54,252 bases of DNA from Burkholderiales bacterium RIFOXYD12_FULL_59_19 (GTDB lineage: Bacteria; Pseudomonadota; Gammaproteobacteria; Burkholderiales; Burkholderiaceae_C), in the NCBI GenBank assembly GCA_001771065.1, contig MESQ01000020.1, forward strand, positions 1 through 54,252. The letters run 5' to 3'. The position numbers and the translations under genes were made by a program. How positions within the stretch are numbered: the first letter of the stretch is position 1; each line of letters begins with the position of its first letter. Below, one piece after another: positions 9,270-17,147 of the stretch. The notes under the pieces are model-generated. The model was given only the letters and a program-made list of their open reading frames with translations. It searched no databases and was not told where the DNA came from.

Positions 9270-10295
9270 TTATTTGTCTGCTGCGGCAAGCTTGCCGTGG
9301 AGGGTGTAGCCGCCCAGGCCCATGCTGGCGTTTTTTCCGGCGTGAAGCCATTGGCCCAGCCACAGCCAGGGCCAGATTTCAGCCAGCGTAGCGGGATTGC
9401 CGTGCAGCGTCCAACTGCCCAGCACGCCGCCCAGCGTCATCTCTTGCTGCTGGCGGCTGGAGTAGCGCGTCCAGTCAAACCAGTGCAGGTCCTGGGTGTC
9501 AGTAAGGCTTTCGCTCAGGTGGGTGATGCGTTTGGCGGCCTCGCCCCAGCCGCTTTGACCCGCATGAAAATCCATGAGCAAGGCGGTGCGCCGGGCCAGT
9601 GTGGCAATCAGTGTGCGGGGTGTGAGCTGGCCAATGCCCAGTGGTTTGCCCTGGCTTTGCAGGCGCAGCGGGGTGTGAATGTGCAGGCGCATCGAAGCGG
9701 GGGCGCTGGCAGCTGTATTGGCTCCTTCACCCGTTGGGTGAAGACTGGGATTGGGGTGTGCCTGAGGCAGGGCCAGCACTGCGGCATGGTTGCGCAGTGT
9801 GGGTGATTCAGTCGACCACATAGGGTGCGCAGTGCCAGCTGCATCGACCCAGTCCACCTGCAGCAGGTCGGTTGGCACTCGGGCACGCGTCAAACCCTGC
9901 GCCAGCGCCCGCTGTAGGGCAAAAATGATCAGGGCCAGCTGGTCGATGGCGTGGCCCACCAGCACCAGATGAAATTCAAAGTCGTCATCTGCATCCAGCA
10001 CCCGTGCTCCCGGTGTGGGCGGCTCCAGCACATAGGCGTTGGGGATCTGGCTAAAGTCTTGCAACGCGTGGCTGCCTTTTGGCGGCGGCGGTGCCTCAAA
10101 AATGCGAGTGTAAGGGCAGGTCTGAATAAGCGGACAGCCGGGGCAGGTGGGCTGGCGCGTCATGCAGGCCACGTTGCGCAGGGCGGCGCCAAACTGGCCG
10201 CGCAGCAAGGAACCGGCGTAGTCGGGCAGGGCCAGGGGCTGCTGTACGCGGACGGTAAAGCGGTAGCGGGCGATGGGGAGAGGGGCGGTGAACAT
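9270..10295 (-). CDS. cas6: Cas6 pre-crRNA endoribonuclease (RAMP)
   Basis: A 341-residue RAMP protein. Near the C-terminus (about residues 313-332) is the glycine-rich loop LHAGKNASMGLGGY typical of Cas6. The N-terminal half has a four-Cys cluster (CPGCPLIQTC region, residues 52-60, with Cys44 nearby), seen in the branch of Cas6 proteins with a Cys-rich insertion. Cas6 cuts inside each repeat and leaves the 8-base 5' handle used by type III complexes. The catalytic residue varies in this family and was not assigned. It lies three bases upstream of the Card1-type gene's stop, in one transcription unit with the effectors before it and the adaptation genes after it. Residues 180-195 look like a low-complexity insertion. 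Confidence 0.88.
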   Translation of the reverse strand: MFTAPLPIARYRFTVRVQQPLALPDYAGSLLRGQFGAALRNVACMTRQPTCPGCPLIQTCPYTRIFEAPPPPKGSHALQDFSQIPNAYVLEPPTPGARVLDADDDFEFHLVLVGHAIDQLALIIFALQRALAQGLTRARVPTDLLQVDWVDAAGTAHPMWSTESPTLRNHAAVLALPQAHPNPSLHPTGEGANTAASAPASMRLHIHTPLRLQSQGKPLGIGQLTPRTLIATLARRTALLMDFHAGQSGWGEAAKRITHLSESLTDTQDLHWFDWTRYSSRQQQEMTLGGVLGSWTLHGNPATLAEIWPWLWLGQWLHAGKNASMGLGGYTLHGKLAAADK

Positions 10296-10298
10296 GGC

Positions 10299-11486
10299 TC
10301 ACTGTCCTTTGGTCAGCCAAAGGCGGCTGATGGCACCCTTGAGGTCTTTCAGTGCGGCGCCCGAGACGATGGCAATGCCTGCCTCTTGGGCGCGCTGGCG
10401 GTCGGCTTCGCTGCTGGAGAGCTGGCCGCGGTAGTCCACCACCATGCCGCGCGTGCGAATGCCGCCGAGCTTGAGCAAGGATTCCATTTTGTAAAGTGCT
10501 TCGGTGGCTTTGTTGTCGTCGCCCTTGCCGCTTTGGGCCAGGTTGGCGGTTTTGCATTCGATCAGGTGCAGGGTGTTGCGGTACAAAAACGCCACATCGA
10601 TCTCATTTTTGTCGCGGCTTTTGCCGTTGCGCGCATCCGACCCACCAAAGCCCACGCGCACGCCCATGGCCACGTCGGTCAGGCCTTCGTGCTGGGCACG
10701 CAGCGACTGTAAGGCTTCAAACACATGCGATTCAAGCCAGCCGCCATTGACAAAGGCGCGCGCTTCTTCGTTTTTGAAAACCAGCACTTGGCCGGTTTGG
10801 CGCAGTAGCCCGGCGTCGGCAAAGAGCGCAATGATGTCGCCCAGCGAGCGGGAGTCATATTGCGCCGGAGTCAGTTCTACGCGCAGGGTGGGGTTATCAC
10901 GGGCGGCGCGGGCCAGTGCGTTGACGGTGCCCAGGGCGCGCCCGGCGCTGGCGACATGGTCGATCAGCCGGGCGGTCAGGTCGCGCAGTTCGCGGCTTAG
11001 CTGGGGCTGTTCCTGGGTGGTGACGGTGTGGCCGTGGGCGCGCAGCATTTCATGCACTTTGAGCTTGGCACGCAGGGGCTGGCTGGCGGTCTTTTGGCCC
11101 AGTACCAGCACCTCGTCACTTTCCACATTGACGTAAAAAACGGGTTTGTTTTCTGCTCGGAAAACCTCTTGTGCCGCCACCGCCATCAGCTTGGTGCCGC
11201 CGGTGACGTTCAGGGCAATGTCTTCGGTGGGGTGGTTGGCCAGGTAGTCCATAAAGGTGTCACTGAGCGCCGCATAGTCATAGGCGTTGGGCAGCTCCAG
11301 GGTATCCACCGTGAGGCCGGGGCATTTGGTCTGGATGACTGCGCGCAAGGCTACGGCGGCCTGCTTCATTTGGGCGCTGCAGGCCAGCACCACCTTGCGC
11401 GGCCGCCAGGATTCGTCCAGCGCGGGCAGCAGGTTAGGGGTGGCCTGGGCAGAGACCAGGCAGAGGTGGGTGTGGTGGGTGGGCAT
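10299..11486 (-). CDS. Card1/Can2-type CARF nuclease (DUF1887 family)
   Basis: A 395-residue protein. Residues 1-150 are a CARF domain (HLCLVSAQATPNLLPAL, and ALNVTGGTKLMAVAAQEVF at 91-109, the ligand-binding glycine/Lys loop). After a linker and helical region (160-240), residues 248-395 form a PD-(D/E)xK nuclease, with candidate catalytic residues Asp297 (NEIDV) and Glu310/Lys312 (IECKT). Proteins of this architecture are switched on by cyclic tetra-adenylate and cut nucleic acids (single-stranded DNA and RNA have been reported for Card1). All active-site residues appear intact. It lies seven bases after the Cad1 gene, so two cOA-driven effectors are made from adjoining genes. Which cOA size this one prefers is not visible. 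Confidence 0.92.
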   Translation of the reverse strand: MPTHHTHLCLVSAQATPNLLPALDESWRPRKVVLACSAQMKQAAVALRAVIQTKCPGLTVDTLELPNAYDYAALSDTFMDYLANHPTEDIALNVTGGTKLMAVAAQEVFRAENKPVFYVNVESDEVLVLGQKTASQPLRAKLKVHEMLRAHGHTVTTQEQPQLSRELRDLTARLIDHVASAGRALGTVNALARAARDNPTLRVELTPAQYDSRSLGDIIALFADAGLLRQTGQVLVFKNEEARAFVNGGWLESHVFEALQSLRAQHEGLTDVAMGVRVGFGGSDARNGKSRDKNEIDVAFLYRNTLHLIECKTANLAQSGKGDDNKATEALYKMESLLKLGGIRTRGMVVDYRGQLSSSEADRQRAQEAGIAIVSGAALKDLKGAISRLWLTKGQ

Positions 11487-11493
11487 GGTTAAT

Positions 11494-13662
11494 TTATTGA
11501 TGGGTCAGTATGGCAAATATTTGCCCGTCTACCCGCTTGAGCAGCGCCTCGCGCTCGGCGCTGGGTAAAAAGGCATGCACAAAGCTCTGGCGTATCAGGG
11601 CCAGGCATTCCCACAGCGTCAGGCCGCCGTCACTCATGCGGGCTGCGGCCATAAATTCACCCGCCAGGGTGGTGCGGCTGATGGCTGGGTTGTCGGTGCT
11701 CAAGGCCAGCGGCAGGCCAGCCTGCATGAATTGGCGCAAGGGGTATTTGGGCAGGCCAGCCGATGCGGGGAAAGCTGGGTCAGCAAAGCCCACTACCTCG
11801 CGGTTGGAGTTGGGGCACAGTTCCAGGCAGATGCCGCGGTCGCGAAAACGCGCCATCAGTTGCGGGTGGTCGGCCAGCGTCAGGCCGTGGCCAATGCGGT
11901 CGGCGTGCAGGTGGTAGGCGGCCTGCCAAATGTGCTGGGCACTTTCGCCTTCGCCGGCGTGGATGGTGAGCGGCAGGCAGTTGGCAAACGCTGGCATGAA
12001 GGCGCTGGCCAGCGTTTGCGGGGCGTGGGTGCCTTCGTCACCGGCCAGATCAAGCCCCAGTAGAAAGCCGTTCAGTTTGGAGTGGGCATTAGCGGCCTGT
12101 AGCACCACCTGCGCCATGGTGTCGCTTTGGCGGCGGTCCAAAATCCAGATAAAACCGATGCGCACGCCAGACTCGCCGGCTGGGCTTGGCGTTGCTGCCA
12201 CTTGGGCGCCCGCTTGCAACAGGGCCGTGTACAAATCGCGCAAAAAACCGGCTGGGTCGTGTGGACAGTATTTGTGCGGGCTGCCGCGCAGCTCCAGGTA
12301 GGCCAGTCCTTCGGCGCGGGCCTGTGCCACCAAGGCCTGTGCATAGGGCTTGAGCGCAGCCGGGTGTGACAACAGGGCCGAGCCACTGAGCTCACCGGGG
12401 CGTTCATAGGCGCTAAATCCATGCGGGTGTCTGGCTTTGAGGGCCACACGCGGCTCGGTCACATCAAACAGGTGGCGTTGCAGGGTTTCATCTTCGGCGT
12501 TGAGCAAAACCATGGCGCAGCGTTCTGCACGCAAGGTGTGGGTGCCACTTTGGCCCGGGTGCGGCGCGGGTTGCGCACGCAGGCATTGTGGCCAGTCCCA
12601 CGGCCAGTCGTCTTGCATCAACAGCCAGGCGACGTCGCCCTGGCGTTGCAGCCGGTCGGCAGGGCGCATGCTGTCCCAGATGGCCTGGGCCACATCGCGC
12701 TGTGCCGCCAGGTCCAGGCAGCCGCCCAGATGGCGGTGCAAATCGGCCTTGGGCAAGGTGGAGAGCCAGTCGGTGTGTTCGGGCCCCAAGCGTGTGGCGC
12801 GCAAAGCCTGGATTTGTGCGGGCGGCAGTCGGTACAGGCTGCGCCAGTTGTCGTGGTGCTCGGTTTGCGCCAGTTGGGCCATGAAATTGCCCATGAGTTG
12901 GCTGCTTTGGGCCTGACGGCGCACCAGTTCGCGTTGGAGTGCATCACCTGCTGGTGGCAGTGGCCAGGACAGCACAGTACCTGACGCTGCCAACGGTAGC
13001 GCAAAGCTGTGGCTGTCCACCCGCTGGCCGTTGATGGCGATGTCAAGCAGCTCGTTGCGTGTGCCTACGCCTGCCACCAGTGGCGTGATGGCGGCCAGTT
13101 CAGCCGGCAGTGGCTGGCTGAACAGGGCGGGTTGGGCGGCTTTGGCCTCATCAGTTCTGGCAAAAAGGGCCGCAGGCGCGGGCTCGGGGCTGACCACATG
13201 CAGCCAGGCGCGGGCGCCAAACAGGCTACCGGCGGTTTGCAGGTCGGCGCTCATGGTTTTACGCCCACCGGCCAGCGACAGCACCAGTTGCCCACCCCGC
13301 ACTTGTTCACTGGCCAGCAGCGTTACGCGCATGGTGAGCTCGCGGATATGGTCACATTCAGGCTGGCTGGCCAGTTGGTCGGTACCGGCGGCAGTCCAGA
13401 CGCGAAGCGGCAAAACTTGCCCCAGTTGCCGCCACCAGGTCGTCAGATAGGCCAGGCTGGCCTGGGTTTGCGCGCCTTCGGTGGTACAAACCCAGAGCTC
13501 ATCGGGTGCCTTCAGCCCGTGCTGCCGGCGTACCGCATCCAGTGCCGCGCACTGCGGGTGATGTGCATACAAATCCAGCACGTCAGGGGCCAGCCAACCC
13601 AGGATTTCAGGAATCACGGCCCAACTGGACCCGAGTGTGCAAAGCAGGATGTTTTTGTTCAT
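11494..13662 (-). CDS. cad1: Cad1: CARF domain fused to adenosine deaminase
   Basis: A 722-residue protein. Residues 3-170 form a CARF domain (NILLCTLGSSWAVIPEIL; SLAGGRKTMSAD near 129-140). Residues ~300-722 form an amidohydrolase of the adenosine-deaminase family. The HxH metal site is in ADLHRHLGG (His309, His311), HAGEGES lies at 568-574, IGHGLT near 590 and the metal-binding Asp in LSTDNP (Asp657). Proteins of this architecture (Cad1) have been reported to deaminate ATP to ITP when cyclic oligoadenylate binds. ATG 13662 was chosen because it overlaps the stop of the Nudix gene as ATGA; an upstream in-frame start would extend the N-terminus by ten residues inside that gene. A ~130-residue linker joins the domains. 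Confidence 0.93.
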   Translation of the reverse strand: MNKNILLCTLGSSWAVIPEILGWLAPDVLDLYAHHPQCAALDAVRRQHGLKAPDELWVCTTEGAQTQASLAYLTTWWRQLGQVLPLRVWTAAGTDQLASQPECDHIRELTMRVTLLASEQVRGGQLVLSLAGGRKTMSADLQTAGSLFGARAWLHVVSPEPAPAALFARTDEAKAAQPALFSQPLPAELAAITPLVAGVGTRNELLDIAINGQRVDSHSFALPLAASGTVLSWPLPPAGDALQRELVRRQAQSSQLMGNFMAQLAQTEHHDNWRSLYRLPPAQIQALRATRLGPEHTDWLSTLPKADLHRHLGGCLDLAAQRDVAQAIWDSMRPADRLQRQGDVAWLLMQDDWPWDWPQCLRAQPAPHPGQSGTHTLRAERCAMVLLNAEDETLQRHLFDVTEPRVALKARHPHGFSAYERPGELSGSALLSHPAALKPYAQALVAQARAEGLAYLELRGSPHKYCPHDPAGFLRDLYTALLQAGAQVAATPSPAGESGVRIGFIWILDRRQSDTMAQVVLQAANAHSKLNGFLLGLDLAGDEGTHAPQTLASAFMPAFANCLPLTIHAGEGESAQHIWQAAYHLHADRIGHGLTLADHPQLMARFRDRGICLELCPNSNREVVGFADPAFPASAGLPKYPLRQFMQAGLPLALSTDNPAISRTTLAGEFMAAARMSDGGLTLWECLALIRQSFVHAFLPSAEREALLKRVDGQIFAILTHQ

Positions 13663-14243
13663 AACAGATGCTGTGCCGCGAGTCTGCTCCAAAGCTCAAA
13701 CTGCGGGTTGTTGGCGATCTTGCTTGCATCATGAAACCCCAAACTTGCCAAAGCCTCACCTGCCACCGGCTGCGGTGCCTGGTGTGGCAGCCATTGCGCC
13801 GTGAACAGCATGCCCAAATGCACCCGGCCAACGGCAGACAAGCCTTCATAAATCAAGCCTTGGAACTGCAGCTGGTGCAAATCGGCGGGGCTGGCCCCCA
13901 GCTCTTCGGCCAGTTCGCGCAGCAGGGCGCGGTGCAAGGTCAATTCGGGGTTGAAGGGGGGAGTTGGGTTTTCGTCACCATGGTCCACATGACCACCCAC
14001 ACCGCAACTGCAGCGCCCGTTTAGCCGGGCGTCGCCGCCGGTGCGCTGGTAGCACCAGATCTGACCTTGGGCATTGTGCAGCACCAGGTAGGGGATGGGC
14101 TGCAGGTAGCGCTCGTCGTGTTCGGCTACTTGGCGGCTCTGCCAATAAGGGGGGCTTAAAAAATCAAGCTTGTCTGCAGACCAGCAGCCGGATTCGGGCA
14201 GTGCTGGTGCTTGGGTGCGGGGCAGGGTGAGGATATGAGGCAT
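13659..14243 (-). CDS. Nudix hydrolase coupled to Cad1
   Basis: A 194-residue protein with CGVGGHVDHGD followed by an insertion and then RALLRELAEELGA, the second half of the Nudix box (REUxEExGU). The first half is stretched, as in the COG4112/YmaB-like branch rather than MutT. Nudix enzymes split nucleoside diphosphate-X bonds. The substrate cannot be read here, but the four-base ATGA overlap with cad1 suggests use on nucleotides changed by Cad1, such as ITP or dITP (inference). ATG 14243 gives MPHILTLPRTQ; an earlier in-frame start would add eleven poorly conserved residues. Breakdown of another signal or nucleotide is equally possible. Confidence 0.85.
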   Translation of the reverse strand: MPHILTLPRTQAPALPESGCWSADKLDFLSPPYWQSRQVAEHDERYLQPIPYLVLHNAQGQIWCYQRTGGDARLNGRCSCGVGGHVDHGDENPTPPFNPELTLHRALLRELAEELGASPADLHQLQFQGLIYEGLSAVGRVHLGMLFTAQWLPHQAPQPVAGEALASLGFHDASKIANNPQFELWSRLAAQHLL

Positions 14244-14279
14244 GGGTAGGCAAGTGCAGAGAAAAGCCCCAAGCAATGA

Positions 14280-14618
14280 TTAGTTAGAGACAGGCGGTGG
14301 TGCGCATTGCCCTTGTATGCACACGCCGAAGTGTTCAATTTGGTCCCGCAAAGTCGGGGGCAGGCTGTCGGCATTGCTGATGTCAACACGCCACGGCAGT
14401 GGGCTTTCTTCCAGATCTGCGCGCAAATTGGCCAGGGCGATGTCGTCTGTGGGGTGCATACCCCACAGGGCGATGTCGAGGTCAGAGTAGGGCTTGGGAT
14501 GGATGCCGTGTTGCCAGCCGGTCACGCGCGAGCCAAAAGCCACCGCTGTGACATGGGGCAGGCGCTGAGACAGAAGGTGTTGAATCTGCTGCTGCTGGCG
14601 TGCGGCAAGTTCAAGCAT
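14280..14618 (-). CDS. mntA: MntA-type minimal nucleotidyltransferase antitoxin
   Basis: A 112-residue protein with the nucleotidyltransferase motif AFGSRVTG at residues 27-34 and YSDLDIALWG (Asp46, Asp48), i.e. GSx(n)DxD. Characterised MntA proteins transfer AMP from ATP to a tyrosine of the partner HEPN toxin and so silence it. ATG 14618 was chosen over a GTG nine bases upstream; it overlaps the hepT stop by eight bases. The order toxin then antitoxin is usual for this family. The gene sits between csm5 and the Nudix-cad1 pair, inside the type III operon. Confidence 0.88.
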   Translation of the reverse strand: MLELAARQQQQIQHLLSQRLPHVTAVAFGSRVTGWQHGIHPKPYSDLDIALWGMHPTDDIALANLRADLEESPLPWRVDISNADSLPPTLRDQIEHFGVCIQGQCAPPPVSN

Positions 14619-15039
14619 GGTCGGCACCTTTGGCTTGCAATTGGTCTAACAAGTCTTGGGCGTGCTGCACAAAGCTGGGGATAGCGGCCGCAACGTCGGC
14701 AGCCGTGGCGGCGTTGTAGGTGTGCGACGTGATGTTGCGCTTGTCCCGAAACACCATCCAGGCATCCACATCGCGCAGCAAACCACGTTCACCACCACTG
14801 CGCATCAGTTCCCGAAAACTCATCGCATCCACGCTTTGCGCATCGGGCAGGTCGAGTTCCAGCCGACGTTTAAGCATTTTCCAACTCAGCTCGAAGGTGT
14901 ATTCAAAGCGCTGGATGCAGGCATCGCGCAGTTCTTCATCCTGCTTATCTGTAGTCTCCCATCGGGCCAAAGCCCGTTGTAGGGAAGCCAAGGCAGCGCA
15001 AAACGAAGTCAGGTCGAGAGTTGGGTTGGCGTGGGACAT
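14611..15039 (-). CDS. hepT: HepT-type HEPN toxin
   Basis: A 142-residue helical protein of the HI0074/HEPN family. The RX4HXY ribonuclease and AMPylation motif is present: RNITSHTY, with Arg101, His106 and Tyr108. In characterised pairs HepT cuts RNA (including tRNA) until MntA modifies the tyrosine. An in-frame ATG at 15141 would add 34 residues and overlap the unknown upstream gene. I prefer 15039 because the helical domain begins about eight residues later and the length then fits the family, although no clear ribosome-binding site precedes either start. The toxin motif is intact. Confidence 0.85.
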   Translation of the reverse strand: MSHANPTLDLTSFCAALASLQRALARWETTDKQDEELRDACIQRFEYTFELSWKMLKRRLELDLPDAQSVDAMSFRELMRSGGERGLLRDVDAWMVFRDKRNITSHTYNAATAADVAAAIPSFVQHAQDLLDQLQAKGADHA

Positions 15040-15110
15040 GTTGACAAGGAAGGTAGGGGTGATATCAAGGGGAAGGGCGATTTTCAGGGCGTTGGCGTGG
15101 GATAGTTCAT

Positions 15111-15443
15111 CTATTTTGGCTTGCTCTGGCTCTTTTGCCATGCTTCAAACATCGCCAGCCACTGCGCCATTGGTGCGAATTGTGGGCCGTCAGCCCAATA
15201 AATCCAGCCACCGATGTCCCTGCAAAGTAGTTGGCAGCGGCGCAACAGCCGTGGACTCATCCGTCGATGGGATGGACTGGAATCACCATGGTTCAGGGCA
15301 TGCCAGATGCTGTACTCGTTGCCATCAATCCAGCCAGCGCAAAAACCATCCTCGCTGATCTCACCCATGCGGTCGTACAAGTCGAGTTGGGCATCGGTGA
15401 GATGCGGGTGCGGCTCCAGGCGTCGTCGTTCAGGCGCGGTCAT
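15111..15443 (-). CDS. Small protein of unknown function in the csm operon
   Basis: I do not recognise this protein of about 110 residues. It begins 15 bases after the csm5 stop at ATG 15443, or at a TTG nine bases earlier, and ends before hepT. It is rich in Trp, Arg and acidic residues: the first half holds LTDAQLDLYDRMGEISED followed by a FCAGWIDGNEYSIWHAL stretch, the second a CRDIGGWIYWADG patch. There is no signal peptide, membrane segment or known nuclease motif. The composition looks like a real soluble protein, and the operon position is tight, so I keep it as a gene. An accessory of the csm complex, an extra HepT-MntA component or an anti-toxin partner are all open. Confidence 0.65.
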   Translation of the reverse strand: MTAPERRRLEPHPHLTDAQLDLYDRMGEISEDGFCAGWIDGNEYSIWHALNHGDSSPSHRRMSPRLLRRCQLLCRDIGGWIYWADGPQFAPMAQWLAMFEAWQKSQSKPK

Positions 15444-15458
15444 GGTAGTCAATCGCCA

Positions 15459-17147
15459 TCAGGATTGACCGCGCAAGGCAGCCAGTTTGAGTTTTTTTCG
15501 TTCGTCCTTGCCAAACGGCGCAACCACTTTTGGCAAACAGGCATCAATCATGTCGGCCAGCGACTGTTTGTCGGCAACTGACCAGTCTGCATGGCTCAAA
15601 GCTTGTTTGATGAGTTGGTCGGCCTCCTGAAACAGGCCAGCTTTGGCGATGTTGGCCGCTTGGTGCTTGAAGTTGCCATGGGGTGGCATTCTGCTGGCAT
15701 GGTTGTCACACTTTTGCCGCAGCGTCTCTATCAACTGGCCTTGGGCCGTCATGCTGGCCAAAGCTTGGGCACGTTGCTGGGCAGCAAGTTCCGCTGCATT
15801 TTTTTCCGCAAGTTTCTGCGCAGCAAGCGCTTCCTGCTCTGCTTTTTGCATCAGGGCGGCTTGTTTTTCAGCCGCAAACTGCTGGCGCAGTTTTGCCATG
15901 TCGGGGCGGTCTTTTGACTGCGCTTCGCACCAGGCTTTGAGTTGGGGCAGGTCGCCTTCTTTGGGGTCGATTTCAACCACCGCCCAGCCGAAGGGGAGCA
16001 GGTGCTTTTGATCATGCTCGTTTTCTGCGGCCAGCCAGACGGTTTTGGTGGTGCTCTCAAATGAAGGCGGCTGGCCTTTGGCCCCCATGATTTTAATATG
16101 CGCCACTCTGTCACCAGAGAGGGTTTTGCTGTCCGCGCCGCCATACCGGCCCAGGCGGATCAGGAAGGCATCGCCTTGGGTCAGCTTTTTACCAAGTTCA
16201 CCAGACAGCAGCACCGCCAGACTTTGTTTCCAGGCGGGGTTCAGCATGCCCCGACCATCGAGCACGCTTAATTCGCGTTGCAGTCGGGTTTGGTTGTAGG
16301 CGTTGGACTGGCGTGCTATCTGACGCAGGTCAGCGGGGCGCAATTCGGGCGCAGGTGTATTTTTGGCGTCGGTGTGCGGGTCCAGTGATGGCAGCACGGC
16401 ATCCGCCATAAAAGCGCGGTACTGGCCGTGCAGGATACATTCCTTGCGGGCGGCAATGCCTTTGGGCTGCAATTCGTTGCCATCTTTGAGAACTTGCTTT
16501 TTCTTCAGGTTCACGGCGTAGAGCACCCGCCGGGCCGGGTCAAGTTGCGCCGCTGGCATCAGGTCGGAAATTTTGAGCAAGCGCAACGGGCTGGTTTGGA
16601 AATCGCCCTTGAACAGTCGCTTTTCCATTGCTGTGGTGGATTTGGCTTCGCCCTTGAAGCTGAACTGCACATCGCTGGGCTGGCGTTGGCAGTTGAGTTC
16701 ATCGAGCCATGCAGTGCGAATGGCGCCCTTGAAGCTGCTGCCGGGGATGTAGGGCAAGTTTTGCTGGCCTGTGTAGCTGCAGCGTTCTATAAAGAACTGG
16801 TTGAACACCCGGTTGCCATTGGCTTCGAAGTTGACCGCTCGGCCCACATCTCGGTCGTATTTTTCAGCCACGCCGTGGCTGACCGGTATCAAGACATCAG
16901 CCTGTGCTTTGAAAGTTGTGGCGTTGTCCTTAAAAAAGCGCTGTATCCCCAACAACGAGGCACGGTTACCTGCATCGGTTAACTTGGCTCTTTGTGCGTC
17001 GCTGAGCACTGCCCGACTCGGTTCAAACCCATACAGCACCTTGTCATCAATCACATAGTTGGTTGGCTCAAAGTCTTCGCCGCAGCCGATGTGAATGGGC
17101 GACAACGGGGTGAGCGCCAGACGGTAGGTTTTTAAAAACTGATTCAT
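15459..17147 (-). CDS. csm5: Csm5, type III-A RAMP subunit
   Basis: A 562-residue RAMP protein. The N-terminus (YRLALTPLSPIHIGCGEDFE) and YIPGSSFKGAIRTAW at residues 133-147 are the Csm5 signature; the protein caps the crRNA 3' end of the Csm complex. It is longer than most Csm5 proteins (roughly 340-500). After about residue 415 comes a Gln/Ala/Glu/Lys-rich stretch with coiled-coil character (AEKQAALMQKAEQEALAAQK) and then a ~100-residue C-terminal piece. ATG 17147 overlaps the csm4 stop by four bases (ATGA). The extension might hold another partner; I see no catalytic motif in it. Confidence 0.92.
   Translation of the reverse strand: MNQFLKTYRLALTPLSPIHIGCGEDFEPTNYVIDDKVLYGFEPSRAVLSDAQRAKLTDAGNRASLLGIQRFFKDNATTFKAQADVLIPVSHGVAEKYDRDVGRAVNFEANGNRVFNQFFIERCSYTGQQNLPYIPGSSFKGAIRTAWLDELNCQRQPSDVQFSFKGEAKSTTAMEKRLFKGDFQTSPLRLLKISDLMPAAQLDPARRVLYAVNLKKKQVLKDGNELQPKGIAARKECILHGQYRAFMADAVLPSLDPHTDAKNTPAPELRPADLRQIARQSNAYNQTRLQRELSVLDGRGMLNPAWKQSLAVLLSGELGKKLTQGDAFLIRLGRYGGADSKTLSGDRVAHIKIMGAKGQPPSFESTTKTVWLAAENEHDQKHLLPFGWAVVEIDPKEGDLPQLKAWCEAQSKDRPDMAKLRQQFAAEKQAALMQKAEQEALAAQKLAEKNAAELAAQQRAQALASMTAQGQLIETLRQKCDNHASRMPPHGNFKHQAANIAKAGLFQEADQLIKQALSHADWSVADKQSLADMIDACLPKVVAPFGKDERKKLKLAALRGQS

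Noticed and set aside
10299..13662. Csm6-type CARF-HEPN effector
   Set aside because: Neither CARF protein here ends in a HEPN domain with RX4-6H; the C-terminal domains are a deaminase and a PD-(D/E)xK nuclease.
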